64,000 nucleotides of DNA from Streptomyces sp. NBC_00568 (lineage in GTDB: Bacteria > Actinomycetota > Actinomycetes > Streptomycetales > Streptomycetaceae): positions 1,612,001-1,676,000 of the forward strand of contig NZ_JAPENW010000001.1 of NCBI RefSeq assembly GCF_026341855.1. The letters are read 5' to 3'. Positions 43,183-51,835 of this stretch are shown piece after piece. The notes under the pieces were generated by a model. The model searched no databases and was not told the DNA's origin. It worked only from the letters and a program-made list of their open reading frames with translations. The first letter of the stretch is position 1, and each line of letters begins with the position of its first letter. The position numbers and the translations under genes were made by a program.

Positions 43183-44535
43183 GTGACGGTGGTCCGCTCC
43201 GCCGGTCACGGCGGCTCCGTCCGCACCGGCCACTCCGCTTTCCGCCGGAGGCGGCGCTTGCGCGCGGGCCTCCTCCAGCTCGTGTTCATCGCCGTCGGAC
43301 TGGGCCTCGGCCTCGCCGTCCCGGAGTTCACCCGGGGACCCGTGCTGCCGTCCCGCCCGGTGGCGGAGATGCTGCTCGCGACCGGTTTCGGGGTGCTGGG
43401 CGCGGCCACCGTCATCTTCTCCGTGCTCTTCCTGGTGGTGCAGTGGGCGGCCACGACGTTCACGCCACGCCTCACCCTGTTCCGGGACGCGCCGATCGTG
43501 TGGCGGACGTTCGCCTTCGCCGTCGGGCTGACCGTCTTCTGCGCCACCGCCGCCCTGACCATCGCCAACCGTGACGAGGTCTCGGTGGTCGTCCCGATCA
43601 GCGCGGGCGTCCTGCTGCTCCTGCTGCTGACACTGCTGCGCACCCTCCTGCTGAAGGCCGTCGCCGCGATCCAGCTGGCCCCGGTGCTCGGCTCCATCAC
43701 CGAACAGGGCCGGCACAACCTCGACGTCCTGTATACGAGCGGCCCTGGAGATACGCGTGGCTCGGGAGGTCCGGGAGATACAGGAGATACGGATCACTCG
43801 GGAGGTCCAGGAGATGTCGGTGGTCCGGGAGATGGCCGTGGTGCGGGAGATGGCCGTGGTCCGAGAGGTCCGGCAGATCCGGGCGGGCCCCGGTCCGCGG
43901 TCCGCTGGCCGAAGGCCGCCGCGGTGCTGCAACGCGTGGACGTGGACCTGTTGGCGGGCGCGGCACGGGCGGCGAACGCGGTCGTCGTGCTGCGGGTGAC
44001 CCCCGGCACCACCATGCAGCACGGCACCACCGTCGCCGAGGTGTACGACGGCGACCTGCCCGGCTCCGCCGTCCTGCGCGGCCTGGAGACCGGTGCCGAA
44101 CGGGTCTTCGACCAAGACCCCGGCCTCGCCTTCCGGCTGCTCGCCGACATCGCGCTCAGGGCGCTGTCCCCGGCGGTCAACGACCCTGCCACGGCGGTGC
44201 AGGCGCTGGACGCCATGGAGGATCTGCTGCGCCGCCCGGCGCGGGCCCGGTCGCGCGAGGTCGCCGACCGCTCGGGCGTCCTGCGTGTGGTCGTCCCGCT
44301 GCCGGGCTGGGAGGACTTCCTGCGGACCGCTCTGGACGATGTGATCCCGGCCGCCCGGAACTCCCCGTTGGTCCTCATCCGCCTCCGGACGCTCCTGGAG
44401 GACCTGCGGAGCGCGGGGCACGACCGTGACGAAGCGCTGCTCACCAGGCGGCTGACCTGGGTGGACGAGGAGCTCGGCGCCCGTTTCTCCCGGCTGCGGG
44501 ACGCCCTCGCGCAGGAGCGCCGGGACGAAGGATGA
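43183..44535 (+). CDS. DUF2254 family membrane protein
   Basis: This protein of about 450 residues has four transmembrane helices in the N-terminal half (about 30-50, 65-90, 105-130, 140-165), then a soluble domain with NDPATAVQALDAMEDLLRR, a DUF2254 signature. It is expected in the plasma membrane; function is unknown. A Gly/Asp-rich low-complexity insert (43741-43890) interrupts the soluble domain and looks like a repeat expansion. The start is uncertain: GTG at 43183 or 43189. Confidence 0.8.
   Translation: MTVVRSAGHGGSVRTGHSAFRRRRRLRAGLLQLVFIAVGLGLGLAVPEFTRGPVLPSRPVAEMLLATGFGVLGAATVIFSVLFLVVQWAATTFTPRLTLFRDAPIVWRTFAFAVGLTVFCATAALTIANRDEVSVVVPISAGVLLLLLLTLLRTLLLKAVAAIQLAPVLGSITEQGRHNLDVLYTSGPGDTRGSGGPGDTGDTDHSGGPGDVGGPGDGRGAGDGRGPRGPADPGGPRSAVRWPKAAAVLQRVDVDLLAGAARAANAVVVLRVTPGTTMQHGTTVAEVYDGDLPGSAVLRGLETGAERVFDQDPGLAFRLLADIALRALSPAVNDPATAVQALDAMEDLLRRPARARSREVADRSGVLRVVVPLPGWEDFLRTALDDVIPAARNSPLVLIRLRTLLEDLRSAGHDRDEALLTRRLTWVDEELGARFSRLRDALAQERRDEG
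43741..43890 (+). repeat. Gly/Asp-coding low-complexity repeat in DUF2254 gene
   Basis: Short in-frame units around GGAGATNNNGGT encode runs such as GGPGDVGGPGDGRGAGDG. They are absent from the predicted conserved core on either side. Confidence 0.75.
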
Positions 44536-45160
44536 GCCGGTCACCGGGAGCCCCGGGCCCGGCCGGCCGGTCATCGGGGAGCCCGCGGCAACGGATCCGA
44601 GAGCTCACCCGCGGGGGGTGAGGCGGCGATGCGGGGGGTGACCGCACTCTGGAGCCGAAGCAAGACGTCTCGCGTCAGAGAGGGCACCGCTCATGGCCTG
44701 CATCCAGCGGCAGATCCGGCCCGTGCCGGGCGTGCCGCGCCCCGGGCCGGTCCGCCGAGGCCCGAATGACCCCGAACCGTCCTTCGCGCCGTCGTGGCCC
44801 GCGAGGGCCCCGCGGCCCGCGCCGTCCATGCGGCCGCTGCCGCCCCCGGGCGACGTCCCGAACGGCGCACCGATCACGCCGATCACACCGGACGCCGTCC
44901 TCACGGCGCGCCCCGTGTGTTCGGGCGGCCCCGCTCGCCCCCCGCCTTCGAGCATCTGTCCGCCGGCGGACTCCGCCGCACCGTCCGCCACACCACCGCG
45001 CTCTGCGCACCGATCCGCCAGGCCCTGCTGAACGGCCGTGACCCCCCGCTGGACGGGCCCGGGCGGAATCCCCGAGATCGCGACCCGGCGCCCGGCGACA
45101 GTTCGACCCGCACCAAGGCAACGCTCGCGGAGATGTCGCACAACCGACAGGAGTTCGACC
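44536..45160. other. 625-base gap with no confident gene
   Basis: A frame on the plus strand (about 44794-45160) has good third-position bias in its second half and could be a decayed protein, but no homology is recognised. The last 40 bases hold the ribosome site of the SHOCT gene. Confidence 0.4.
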
Positions 45161-45577
45161 ATGAACGGCTCGCTCAATCTGGCAGCGGACTACCCCCTGC
45201 TGAACGTCTTCTGGACCACGATGTGGTTCTTCCTCTGGATCCTCTGGTTCATGCTGCTCTTCCGGATCATCGGAGACATCTTCCGCGACGACGAGCTGAG
45301 CGGCTGGGGCAAGTCGGGCTGGTGCGTCTTCGTCGTCATCCTGCCCTTCCTGGGCATCTTCGTGTACCTGATCGCACGGGGCCGCGGAATGGGTGAGCGC
45401 GAGATGAAGCGCATCCAGAAGAACCAGGAGGACATGAACTCCTACATCCGTGAGACCGCCGGGACCACCGGCACCGGGAAGGCCGACGAACTGGCCAAGC
45501 TCGCGGATCTCAAGAGCCACGGCCACATCACGGCCGAGGAGTTCGAGACGGCCAAGGCCAAGGTCCTCGCCGCCTGA
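45161..45577 (+). CDS. PLDc_N/SHOCT-domain membrane protein
   Basis: This 138-residue protein has two transmembrane helices (about 16-38 and 55-75) of the PLDc_N-type hairpin, with aromatic and acidic residues between them. A C-terminal SHOCT motif (ELAKLADLKSHGHITAEEFETAKAKVLA) follows. SHOCT domains mediate oligomerisation. The ATG has CAGGAG upstream. Such proteins are stress-related or unknown. Confidence 0.87.
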   Translation: MNGSLNLAADYPLLNVFWTTMWFFLWILWFMLLFRIIGDIFRDDELSGWGKSGWCVFVVILPFLGIFVYLIARGRGMGEREMKRIQKNQEDMNSYIRETAGTTGTGKADELAKLADLKSHGHITAEEFETAKAKVLAA

Positions 45578-45712
45578 CGGCTGGAACACCCCGCGTACGA
45601 AGGACCGCCGCCGTCCTCCGGGTCAGTGATCCCCCGGAGGACGGCGCGCTGTCGATCGTGGGTCCGGGGCGTTCCGGGCCCTGTTGTCGGTGGCGCGTGC
45701 CATTCTGGTGCT

Positions 45713-46150
45713 GTGGGCAATCCCAGACTCCTCGAAGACCTGGTCCGGTTGCGCCAGGCCCGCGACCGGATGAACCGCGACTACGCGGAGCCGTTGGACA
45801 TGGCCACGCTCGCGCGCACCGCGCTGATGTCGCCCGGGCACTTCCAGCGCAGTTTCCGGGAGGCCTTCGGCGAGACGCCGTACACCTATCTGATGACCCG
45901 CCGGATAGAGCGGGCCAAGGCCCTGCTGCGGCGAGGCGACATGACGGTGACCGAGGTGTGCTTCGCGGTCGGCTGTACGTCGCTCGGATCGTTCAGCTCG
46001 CGGTTCACGGAGCTGGTGGGCGAGACCCCGAGCGCGTACCGCGCCCGCCCGCACGACCACGGCGCCCCCATTCCGTCCTGCGTGGCGCGCCGCATGACCC
46101 GCCCGGCCCGCCACCGCAACCCCGAAGCGGAACCGGGCACGCGCCTCTAG
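45713..46150 (+). CDS. AraC-family transcriptional regulator
   Basis: This 145-residue protein is almost entirely an AraC-type double helix-turn-helix (about 18-118, MATLARTALMSPGHFQRSFREAF and TEVCFAVGCTSLGSFSSRF). It lacks a ligand domain. A VOC/glyoxalase gene lies 106 bases downstream on the same strand, a common pairing in which the AraC protein controls the glyoxalase-like protein. The GTG start is used. Confidence 0.9.
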   Translation: MGNPRLLEDLVRLRQARDRMNRDYAEPLDMATLARTALMSPGHFQRSFREAFGETPYTYLMTRRIERAKALLRRGDMTVTEVCFAVGCTSLGSFSSRFTELVGETPSAYRARPHDHGAPIPSCVARRMTRPARHRNPEAEPGTRL

Positions 46151-46256
46151 GGCGTGTCCGGGCGGATCGGTCGCCGCGGAGTAGCGGGGTCGCCCCTCGA
46201 GTCCCGGGCATGCGAGTCCCGGGCATGAGCCGCCGGACTAGGCCTAGGTTGGTCGC

Positions 46257-46676
46257 ATGGATCTGAAACTCTCCCAGTGCTTCATCTCCGTCGACGACCA
46301 CGACAAGGCGCTCGCCTTCTACCGTGACGTGCTGGGCCTGGAGGTCCGGGGTGACGTCGGGTTCGAGGGCATGCGGTGGGTCACGGTCGGCTCGCCGCTC
46401 CAGCCGGACGTGGAGATCGTCCTGGAGCCCCCGGCCGCGGACCCGGACGCCTCTCCCGCGGACAAGCAGGCCATGGCCGAGCTGCTGGCCAAGGGGATGC
46501 TGCGCGGTGTGATCTTCTCGACCACCGACTGCGACGAGCTCTTCGAGCGCGTCCGCTCCTCGGGCGCCGAGGTCATCCAGGAACCCGTGGACCAGCCCTA
46601 CGGCCTGCGGGACTGCGCCTTCCGCGACCCGGCGGGCAACCTCCTGCGCTTCGCGGAGAAGCACCGCACCGGCTGA
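46257..46676 (+). CDS. VOC-family glyoxalase-like protein
   Basis: This 139-residue protein is a single VOC domain pair (betaalphabetabetabeta twice): FISVDDHDKALAFYRDVLGLEV and CAFRDPAGNLLRF. It may bind a divalent metal and detoxify an electrophile or antibiotic; the substrate is unknown. Context with the AraC gene suggests a small inducible detoxification unit. Confidence 0.88.
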   Translation: MDLKLSQCFISVDDHDKALAFYRDVLGLEVRGDVGFEGMRWVTVGSPLQPDVEIVLEPPAADPDASPADKQAMAELLAKGMLRGVIFSTTDCDELFERVRSSGAEVIQEPVDQPYGLRDCAFRDPAGNLLRFAEKHRTG

Positions 46677-46866
46677 CCCGGGCAGTCCGGCCGGCTCGCC
46701 GCCGCGCCGGGTGGCGCCGTGCCGTCCGTCGTTCTCGGGTGGCCGCGGGCACCCGCGGGGTGCCGGGCGGCCGGAATCGCGCGGGAGGGACACTACGTCC
46801 ATGTGGTCCGCGGGCCCAGTGCTCTCCCGCGGGGTGAACCGTACGAGCGCCTACGAGGAGTCACCC

Positions 46867-47739
46867 GTGCCGTCCGCGCGCTCCCGCATCCTGTACGTCA
46901 GCGACCTGGCCTATCCGGCCAAGGGGCGGCGGTACTGCGACGAGGACATCGCCTTGACCTCGCGGCTGCGCGAGGAGTTCGACATCGCCGTGTGCCACCC
47001 GCTGGACGCGGCCGCGCTGATGTCCGGCTTCGACGCCGTGGTCGTACGCAACAGCGGTCCGGTCCTGCACTACCAGGCCGCGTACGACGCGTTCCGGGAG
47101 CGGGCCCTCGCGGACGGTGTCCGGGTCTACAACCAGCTGTCGGGCAAGGGGGACATGGCCGGCAAGGGGTATCTGCTGGAGCTGACCGCCGCCGGCTTCC
47201 CGGTCATCCCCACCGTCGACAGCGCACAGGACCTGGACCTGCTGCCCGAGGCCGACACCTACGCGGTGAAGCCGAAGCAGGGCGCGGACTCCATCGGCCT
47301 GGAGTTCGTGCCGCGCGAGAGGCTCGCCGGGCTGCCGTTCGGCGACATCCTCGTCCAGCCGCGCATCGACTTCCGCTACGAGGTGTCGTTCTACTTCGTC
47401 GACGACACCCTCCAGTACGCCCTGTACGCGCCCGACCCGGACCGGCGGTGGGCCCTGGAGCCGTACGAACCGACCTCCGGGGACCGGGAGTTCGCGCAGC
47501 GCTTCGTCGACTGGAACGACATCGCGTACGGCATCCAGCGCGTGGACGCCTGCCGGGCCCCCGGCGGTGAGCTGCTCCTCGTCGAGCTGGAGGACCTCAA
47601 CCCGTATCTCTCGCTGGACCTCCTCTCCCCCGAGGTCCGGGACGCCTTCGTCTCGCGGATGAAAACGTCGTTGCGCGCCCTGCTCGGGCAGGAGACGGTA
47701 CGAGCCGTACCGCCCGTCCGACAGGGAGATCACCCATGA
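46867..47739 (+). CDS. ATP-grasp-like enzyme of unknown substrate
   Basis: This 290-residue protein resembles ATP-grasp ligases of the RimK/glutathione-synthetase type: an N-terminal pre-ATP fold, the lysine-bearing TYAVKPKQGADSIGLEF strand, FGDILVQPRIDFRYEVSF, and the metal-site ELLLVELEDLNPYLSL near the C-terminus. Such enzymes join an acid to an amine using ATP. GAGGAG before the GTG supports the start; ATG 46801 is in frame. A VOC gene overlaps its stop by 4 bases, so they are a translational unit. Confidence 0.75.
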   Translation: MPSARSRILYVSDLAYPAKGRRYCDEDIALTSRLREEFDIAVCHPLDAAALMSGFDAVVVRNSGPVLHYQAAYDAFRERALADGVRVYNQLSGKGDMAGKGYLLELTAAGFPVIPTVDSAQDLDLLPEADTYAVKPKQGADSIGLEFVPRERLAGLPFGDILVQPRIDFRYEVSFYFVDDTLQYALYAPDPDRRWALEPYEPTSGDREFAQRFVDWNDIAYGIQRVDACRAPGGELLLVELEDLNPYLSLDLLSPEVRDAFVSRMKTSLRALLGQETVRAVPPVRQGDHP

Positions 47740-48488
47740 CCACGCCACCCGTCCGGTGGACCTACGCCTTCGTCGACCGGCCCGCCCGGGATTTCGGTGC
47801 GGCGCTGGACTTCTGGACCTCGGTCACGGGGACGAGGCTGTCCGAACCGCGCGGCGACCAGGGCGAGTTCGTGACGCTGCTGCCCGGCGGGGCCGACGCG
47901 TGCGTGAAGGCGCAGGGTGTCGCGGACGGGACCGGGGGCGCGCATCTCGACCTCGCCGTCGAGGACGTACCGGCGCTGGTGGAGTCGGCACGGCGGCTGG
48001 GTGCCGAGGTGGTCTCCGGCCATGACGGGTGGGCCGTACTCCGGTCGCCCGGCGGGCAGTTGTTCTGCGCGGTGCCCTGGCAGGGGGAGTCCGCGCGGCC
48101 ACCCGTGGTCGAGGGACCGGGCGGCGCGACGAGCCGGCTCGACCAGGTGAGCATCGACCTGGCACCGGGTGTGTACGCCGCCGAGATCGCCTTCTGGAGC
48201 GAGCTCACGGGGTGGGAGTCCCACCCGGGCGCGCTCCCCGAGTTCCACCTGATCAAGCCGCCCGCCGGACTGCCGCTCCGCATCCTGCTGCAACGCCTCG
48301 GCACCGGCCGCCCCACCTCCGCGCACCTCGATATCGCCTGCTCGGACGTCGAGGCGGTCCGTGCCCACCACGAGGACCTCGGGGCCACGCCGGTCGGCCG
48401 GGGTGCGCGCTGGACGGTGATGCGGGACCCCGTCGGGGGCGTCTACTGCCTGACCGGCCGCGATCCCGGGACGGGCAGCCTGCCCTAG
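47736..48488 (+). CDS. Two-domain VOC-family protein
   Basis: This 250-residue protein contains two VOC modules (about 6-112 and 130-240), each with the expected FWTSVTG/FWSELTG helix and beta-strand motifs. It overlaps the ATP-grasp gene by 4 bases (ATGA), implying a joint function. Metal ligands are not all evident. It converges with a membrane gene, with 4 bases of overlap. Confidence 0.87.
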   Translation: MTTPPVRWTYAFVDRPARDFGAALDFWTSVTGTRLSEPRGDQGEFVTLLPGGADACVKAQGVADGTGGAHLDLAVEDVPALVESARRLGAEVVSGHDGWAVLRSPGGQLFCAVPWQGESARPPVVEGPGGATSRLDQVSIDLAPGVYAAEIAFWSELTGWESHPGALPEFHLIKPPAGLPLRILLQRLGTGRPTSAHLDIACSDVEAVRAHHEDLGATPVGRGARWTVMRDPVGGVYCLTGRDPGTGSLP

Positions 48489-48751
48489 GGGCTCTCCGCA
48501 GGCCCGGTCATGACCGCACAGATGACGGGCCGCCCGTCCTCCGCCTCCGGGCAGGGCTCCGAGACGTCGGAGGAGAGCAGCGGTGCCGGGGCGTCGCGGC
48601 CGTCCTCCTCGGAGGTGTACCAGCCGGCGGGCGGTGGCGGCTCCGCCGAGTCCTGGAGCCAGAGCGTGAGGACGCCGCCCCCGACCACGACGACCGCCCA
48701 CACCGCCAGAATCCACCGCCATATTCGACGTCGTCCCCCCGCCGCGGTCAC
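48485..48751 (-). CDS. Small single-pass membrane protein
   Basis: This 88-residue protein has a basic N-terminus, one hydrophobic helix (about 12-32, IWRWILAVWAVVVVGGGVL) and a proline/aspartate-rich extracellular tail with two cysteines. The GTG start overlaps the DUF952 stop by 4 bases, so translation is coupled. Function is unknown. Confidence 0.7.
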   Translation of the reverse strand: MTAAGGRRRIWRWILAVWAVVVVGGGVLTLWLQDSAEPPPPAGWYTSEEDGRDAPAPLLSSDVSEPCPEAEDGRPVICAVMTGPAESP

Positions 48752-49095
48752 GCCGAAGCCACCCCGCCCTGGTCCCAGACCTCCACGTCCGCGACGGCGT
48801 CCACCGGAATCGCCCCGTAGATGTGCGGGAACTCCTCGCCGCCGGGCTCCATCGCCTCGAACCGGACGGGCACGTCCAGCCGTTCGGCGTCGACGACGAG
48901 GACCACGAGCTCGTCGGGTCCGCTGTAGGAGCCGTACACCATGGCGGCCACGGCCGGGAGTTGGTGGCGCAGCGAGCAGTGGATGAAGCCCTCCTCCTGG
49001 AGGGTCCGGCCGCGGGTTGACATCTCGAAGGCGCCCGACGCGCGGGCCGCGTCCCACAGGGAGCGCTCGGTCAGGTGCAACAGGGGTTCGGACAT
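48748..49095 (-). CDS. DUF952 family protein
   Basis: This 115-residue cytosolic protein fits DUF952, with LLHLTERSLWDAARASG, GFIHCSLRHQL and EFPHIYGAIPVDAV. The family has an ADP-ribosyltransferase-like fold, but no activity is known. It is coupled to the small membrane protein gene. Confidence 0.88.
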   Translation of the reverse strand: MSEPLLHLTERSLWDAARASGAFEMSTRGRTLQEEGFIHCSLRHQLPAVAAMVYGSYSGPDELVVLVVDAERLDVPVRFEAMEPGGEEFPHIYGAIPVDAVADVEVWDQGGVASA

Positions 49096-49105
49096 ACGGC
49101 CAACG

Positions 49106-50332
49106 CTATGGCCTCAGCCGGGCCGCCCGCGCCTCCAGATAACGCCGTTCGGGGAGGCTGAGGGTCTGGCCGGCAGCCGACGCGTAGGCGGCCCGGGCGC
49201 CGGCCGTGTCACCCGCGCGCTCCAGCAGATGGGCGCGGACCGCGTCCAGCCGGTGTCCCGCGGCCGACACCCCCTCCAGCCGGCCGAGCTCGGCGAGGGC
49301 GGCGCGCGGGCCGTGCACCATGGCCACGGCGACCGTGCGGTTGAGGCGTTCGACGGGGCCGGGGACCCGGAGGACGAGGACGTCGTAGAGGCCGAGGATC
49401 TCGGCCCAGTCCGTCTCCTCGGCCGAGGGCGCCTCGTCGTGGACCGCGGCGATCGCGGCCCGGAGCGCGTAGGGGCCCGCCGGACCCCGTGTCAGCGCCT
49501 CCGTCACCAGGGCCACCCCCTCCCCGATCGCCGCCCTGTCCCAGCGGTCGCGGTCCTGCTCGTCGAGGGGAACGAGCTCTCCGTACGGTCCGGTCCGCGC
49601 GGCGCGCCGGGCGTCGGTCAGCAGCATCAGGGCGAGCAGGCCGGTCACCTCGCCGTCCTCGGGCAGCAGCCGGTGCACCGTGCGGGTCAACCGGATGGCC
49701 TCGCGGGCGAGTTCGGCCCGCTGGAGCGCGGTTCCGGAGGTCGCCGTATAGCCCTCGTTGAAGATCAGGTAGAGGGTGTGGAGGACGGCGGGCAGCCGTT
49801 CCTCCCAGTGGTCGGGGCGGCCGAAACCCATGCCCCGCACCCGCTGCTTGGCCCGGCTGATCCGTTGCGCCATGGTCGCCTCGGGCACCAGGTACGCCCG
49901 CGCGATCTCCGCCGTGGTCAGACCGCCGACCGCGCGCAGGGTGAGCGCGATCTGCCCGGCCGGGGGCAGGTCGGGGTGGCAGCACAGGAAGAGGAGGGAG
50001 AGCGTGTCGTCCTCCGACGGGGCCCGGCCCGCGCCCGGCGGCGGTGCCGTGAAGGCGTCCCGGGGCGTCAGCGCCGCCGCCTTCTCCTCCCGCCGCCGCC
50101 GCGCCTCCTCCGCGCGCAGGGCGTCGACGAGCCGTCGCGAGGCGACCTTGATCAGCCATCCGCGCGGGTTGTCCGGCACGCCCTTCGCGGGCCACTGGCC
50201 TGCGGCCGCGAGCAGCGCCTCCTGCACGGCGTCCTCGGCGGCGTCGAAGTGCCCGTAGCGGCGGACGAGCGCGCCGAGGACCTGCGGCGCGTGGCGGCGC
50301 AGCAGGTCCTCGACCTCGGTCGTGCCTCTCAT
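49106..50332 (-). CDS. ECF sigma factor with C-terminal TPR-like domain (ECF42-like)
   Basis: This 408-residue protein has sigma region 2 (about 10-80, FDAAEDAVQEALLAAAGQWP) and region 4 (about 110-165, LTTAEIARAYLVPEATMAQRI). A long C-terminal domain of helical repeats (about 185-400) is typical of ECF42 sigma factors, which act without a classical anti-sigma factor. The partner YciI/DGPF gene lies just upstream on the same strand, 5 bases away. It probably directs the promoter of the DGPF gene; the signal is unknown. Confidence 0.9.
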   Translation of the reverse strand: MRGTTEVEDLLRRHAPQVLGALVRRYGHFDAAEDAVQEALLAAAGQWPAKGVPDNPRGWLIKVASRRLVDALRAEEARRRREEKAAALTPRDAFTAPPPGAGRAPSEDDTLSLLFLCCHPDLPPAGQIALTLRAVGGLTTAEIARAYLVPEATMAQRISRAKQRVRGMGFGRPDHWEERLPAVLHTLYLIFNEGYTATSGTALQRAELAREAIRLTRTVHRLLPEDGEVTGLLALMLLTDARRAARTGPYGELVPLDEQDRDRWDRAAIGEGVALVTEALTRGPAGPYALRAAIAAVHDEAPSAEETDWAEILGLYDVLVLRVPGPVERLNRTVAVAMVHGPRAALAELGRLEGVSAAGHRLDAVRAHLLERAGDTAGARAAYASAAGQTLSLPERRYLEARAARLRP

Positions 50333-50337
50333 CCCGC

Positions 50338-50751
50338 TCAGATGTCCCCGGCACCGTCCTGGATGCGCCGGATGACCACCGGGTATTCGGTGAGGCCCTC
50401 GGGGCCCGGGCAGCGGGTGACGCGTTCGGCGATCTCGGTGACCCGCTCCAGGCTCGCGCAGTCGACCACCCAGTAGCCGGCCATCAGCTCCTTGGTCTCG
50501 CTGTACGGGCCGTCGGTGATCACGGCCTTGCCGTCGGGCCCCCTGCTCACCAGGCGGGTCTGCGCGGGTTCGACCAGCCCCTGCGCGTCGACCAGTTCAC
50601 CCGACTCGGAGAGGTCGTCGCTGATCGCGCCCATGTAGGCGTACATGGCCTGCAGTTCCTGCTCGCTCCAGGCCGGTGACTGGGCGCTCGCCTTGCCCCG
50701 CATGCTCTCGTAGTCGGCCTGCGTGCCCTGCACCATCACCAGGTACTTCAT
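50338..50751 (-). CDS. YciI/DGPF-domain protein, ECF42 partner
   Basis: This 137-residue protein has the YciI-like (DGPF) fold: MKYLVMVQG, the TDGPYSETKELMAGYW motif and VTRCPG. DGPF proteins are encoded with ECF42 sigma factors and are their presumed targets. The ATG start is clear. No catalytic mechanism is established for this group. Confidence 0.9.
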   Translation of the reverse strand: MKYLVMVQGTQADYESMRGKASAQSPAWSEQELQAMYAYMGAISDDLSESGELVDAQGLVEPAQTRLVSRGPDGKAVITDGPYSETKELMAGYWVVDCASLERVTEIAERVTRCPGPEGLTEYPVVIRRIQDGAGDI

Positions 50752-50857
50752 GAGTCCGCTCCTTCGGCTTCCTCGGTTCGGACCGCCCGTGCCGGGCGGC
50801 TCTCACTGGGGACGTCGGAGCCGGTCCGCCCTTCTCTACACCGCGGCGTCCGGCGCG

Positions 50858-51082
50858 TCAGGATTCTTCCGCGGCGGGCTCTTCCGGCAGATCGTGCCCG
50901 GGCCCGGGCTCCGCCGGCAGGACGTGTCGGTGCCCGGGCGCGTCGGTGTACGCCTCGCACTCCGGGTTCCGGCAGGGGCCGGGGCCCCATCTGGGGACCC
51001 AGGCGCCCAGGGTCTTGTACCGGTGCACCACCGTGGCGACCGGTTGCCCGCAGACGGGACATGCATGCTCATCGGTGCCCAT
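50858..51082 (-). CDS. Small zinc-ribbon-like protein
   Basis: This 74-residue protein opens with CPVCGQP and later has CRNPEC, so four cysteines could bind zinc. The rest is acidic and Pro/Glu-rich. The ATG has CTGAAGG upstream. It sits between the YciI gene and the reductase gene. Function is unknown. Confidence 0.7.
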   Translation of the reverse strand: MGTDEHACPVCGQPVATVVHRYKTLGAWVPRWGPGPCRNPECEAYTDAPGHRHVLPAEPGPGHDLPEEPAAEES

Positions 51083-51108
51083 GCCTTCAGGGTAGGGCGG
51101 CGGCGGAC

Positions 51109-51693
51109 TCAGCGCTTCCTGCGGTACGTCCGCACGAGCACCCCGTTCCCGAACACCCGAACCACGTCGAGAGTGAACTCGGTGATGTCGAATCCGGAGT
51201 CGAACATGGGCATTCCGGAGCCGAGGACCACGGGGTACGTCTTGATGACCAGTTCGTCCACCTCGTCGATCAGCGCGCCCGCGAGCCGCGAGCCGCCGCA
51301 CAGGTAGATGCCGAACTCGCTGTCCTCCGACTTGAGTTCGCGGACCGCCCCCAGGATGTCGTCCGCGACGATCCGCACCTGCGGGTCGGGCGACTCGGCG
51401 AGGCTCCGGGAGGCGACGTACTGGCGCAGATGCGCGTAGGGGCTGGTGACTCCCATATCCAGCGCCAGGTCGTAGCTGGCACGGCCCTGGACGACCGTGT
51501 CGAACACCTGGTTCTCCAGGTCGTCGATGCCGAGGGCCCTGCGGCCGTGCGTCGCCAGGGTCTCCGGGTACTCCGCCTTGAGGAAGGAGAGGAACTCCTC
51601 GTCGACGAACGTCATGAACGCCTTGGCGTCTCCGTCGGGGTCGCCGATGAAGCCGTCGATCGAGCAGGCGACGAAATAGGTGAGCTTGCGCAA
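51109..51693 (-). CDS. RibD C-terminal-like dihydrofolate reductase family protein
   Basis: This 194-residue protein has the DHFR-like fold of the RibD_C family: YFVACSIDGFIGDPDG, the NADPH-contact FGIYLCGGSRLAGAL (about 125-140) and KTYPVVLGSGMPMF. It probably reduces an NADPH-dependent substrate. It is divergent from a TetR regulator, a pairing suggesting ligand-responsive control. Confidence 0.87.
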   Translation of the reverse strand: MRKLTYFVACSIDGFIGDPDGDAKAFMTFVDEEFLSFLKAEYPETLATHGRRALGIDDLENQVFDTVVQGRASYDLALDMGVTSPYAHLRQYVASRSLAESPDPQVRIVADDILGAVRELKSEDSEFGIYLCGGSRLAGALIDEVDELVIKTYPVVLGSGMPMFDSGFDITEFTLDVVRVFGNGVLVRTYRRKR

Positions 51694-51835
51694 GCGGGTC
51701 TCTTCTCGTAGGCAGCGTCTTCCTGGACGGCTTCCGCCGAACCACGTCAGTTATAGTGCTTCACCTGTAGTGGTTGCAAGGGGGATTTCCGGCCACCCGG
51801 AGAATGTCCCGACGGCCGACGCGGAGGAGGCCCGT

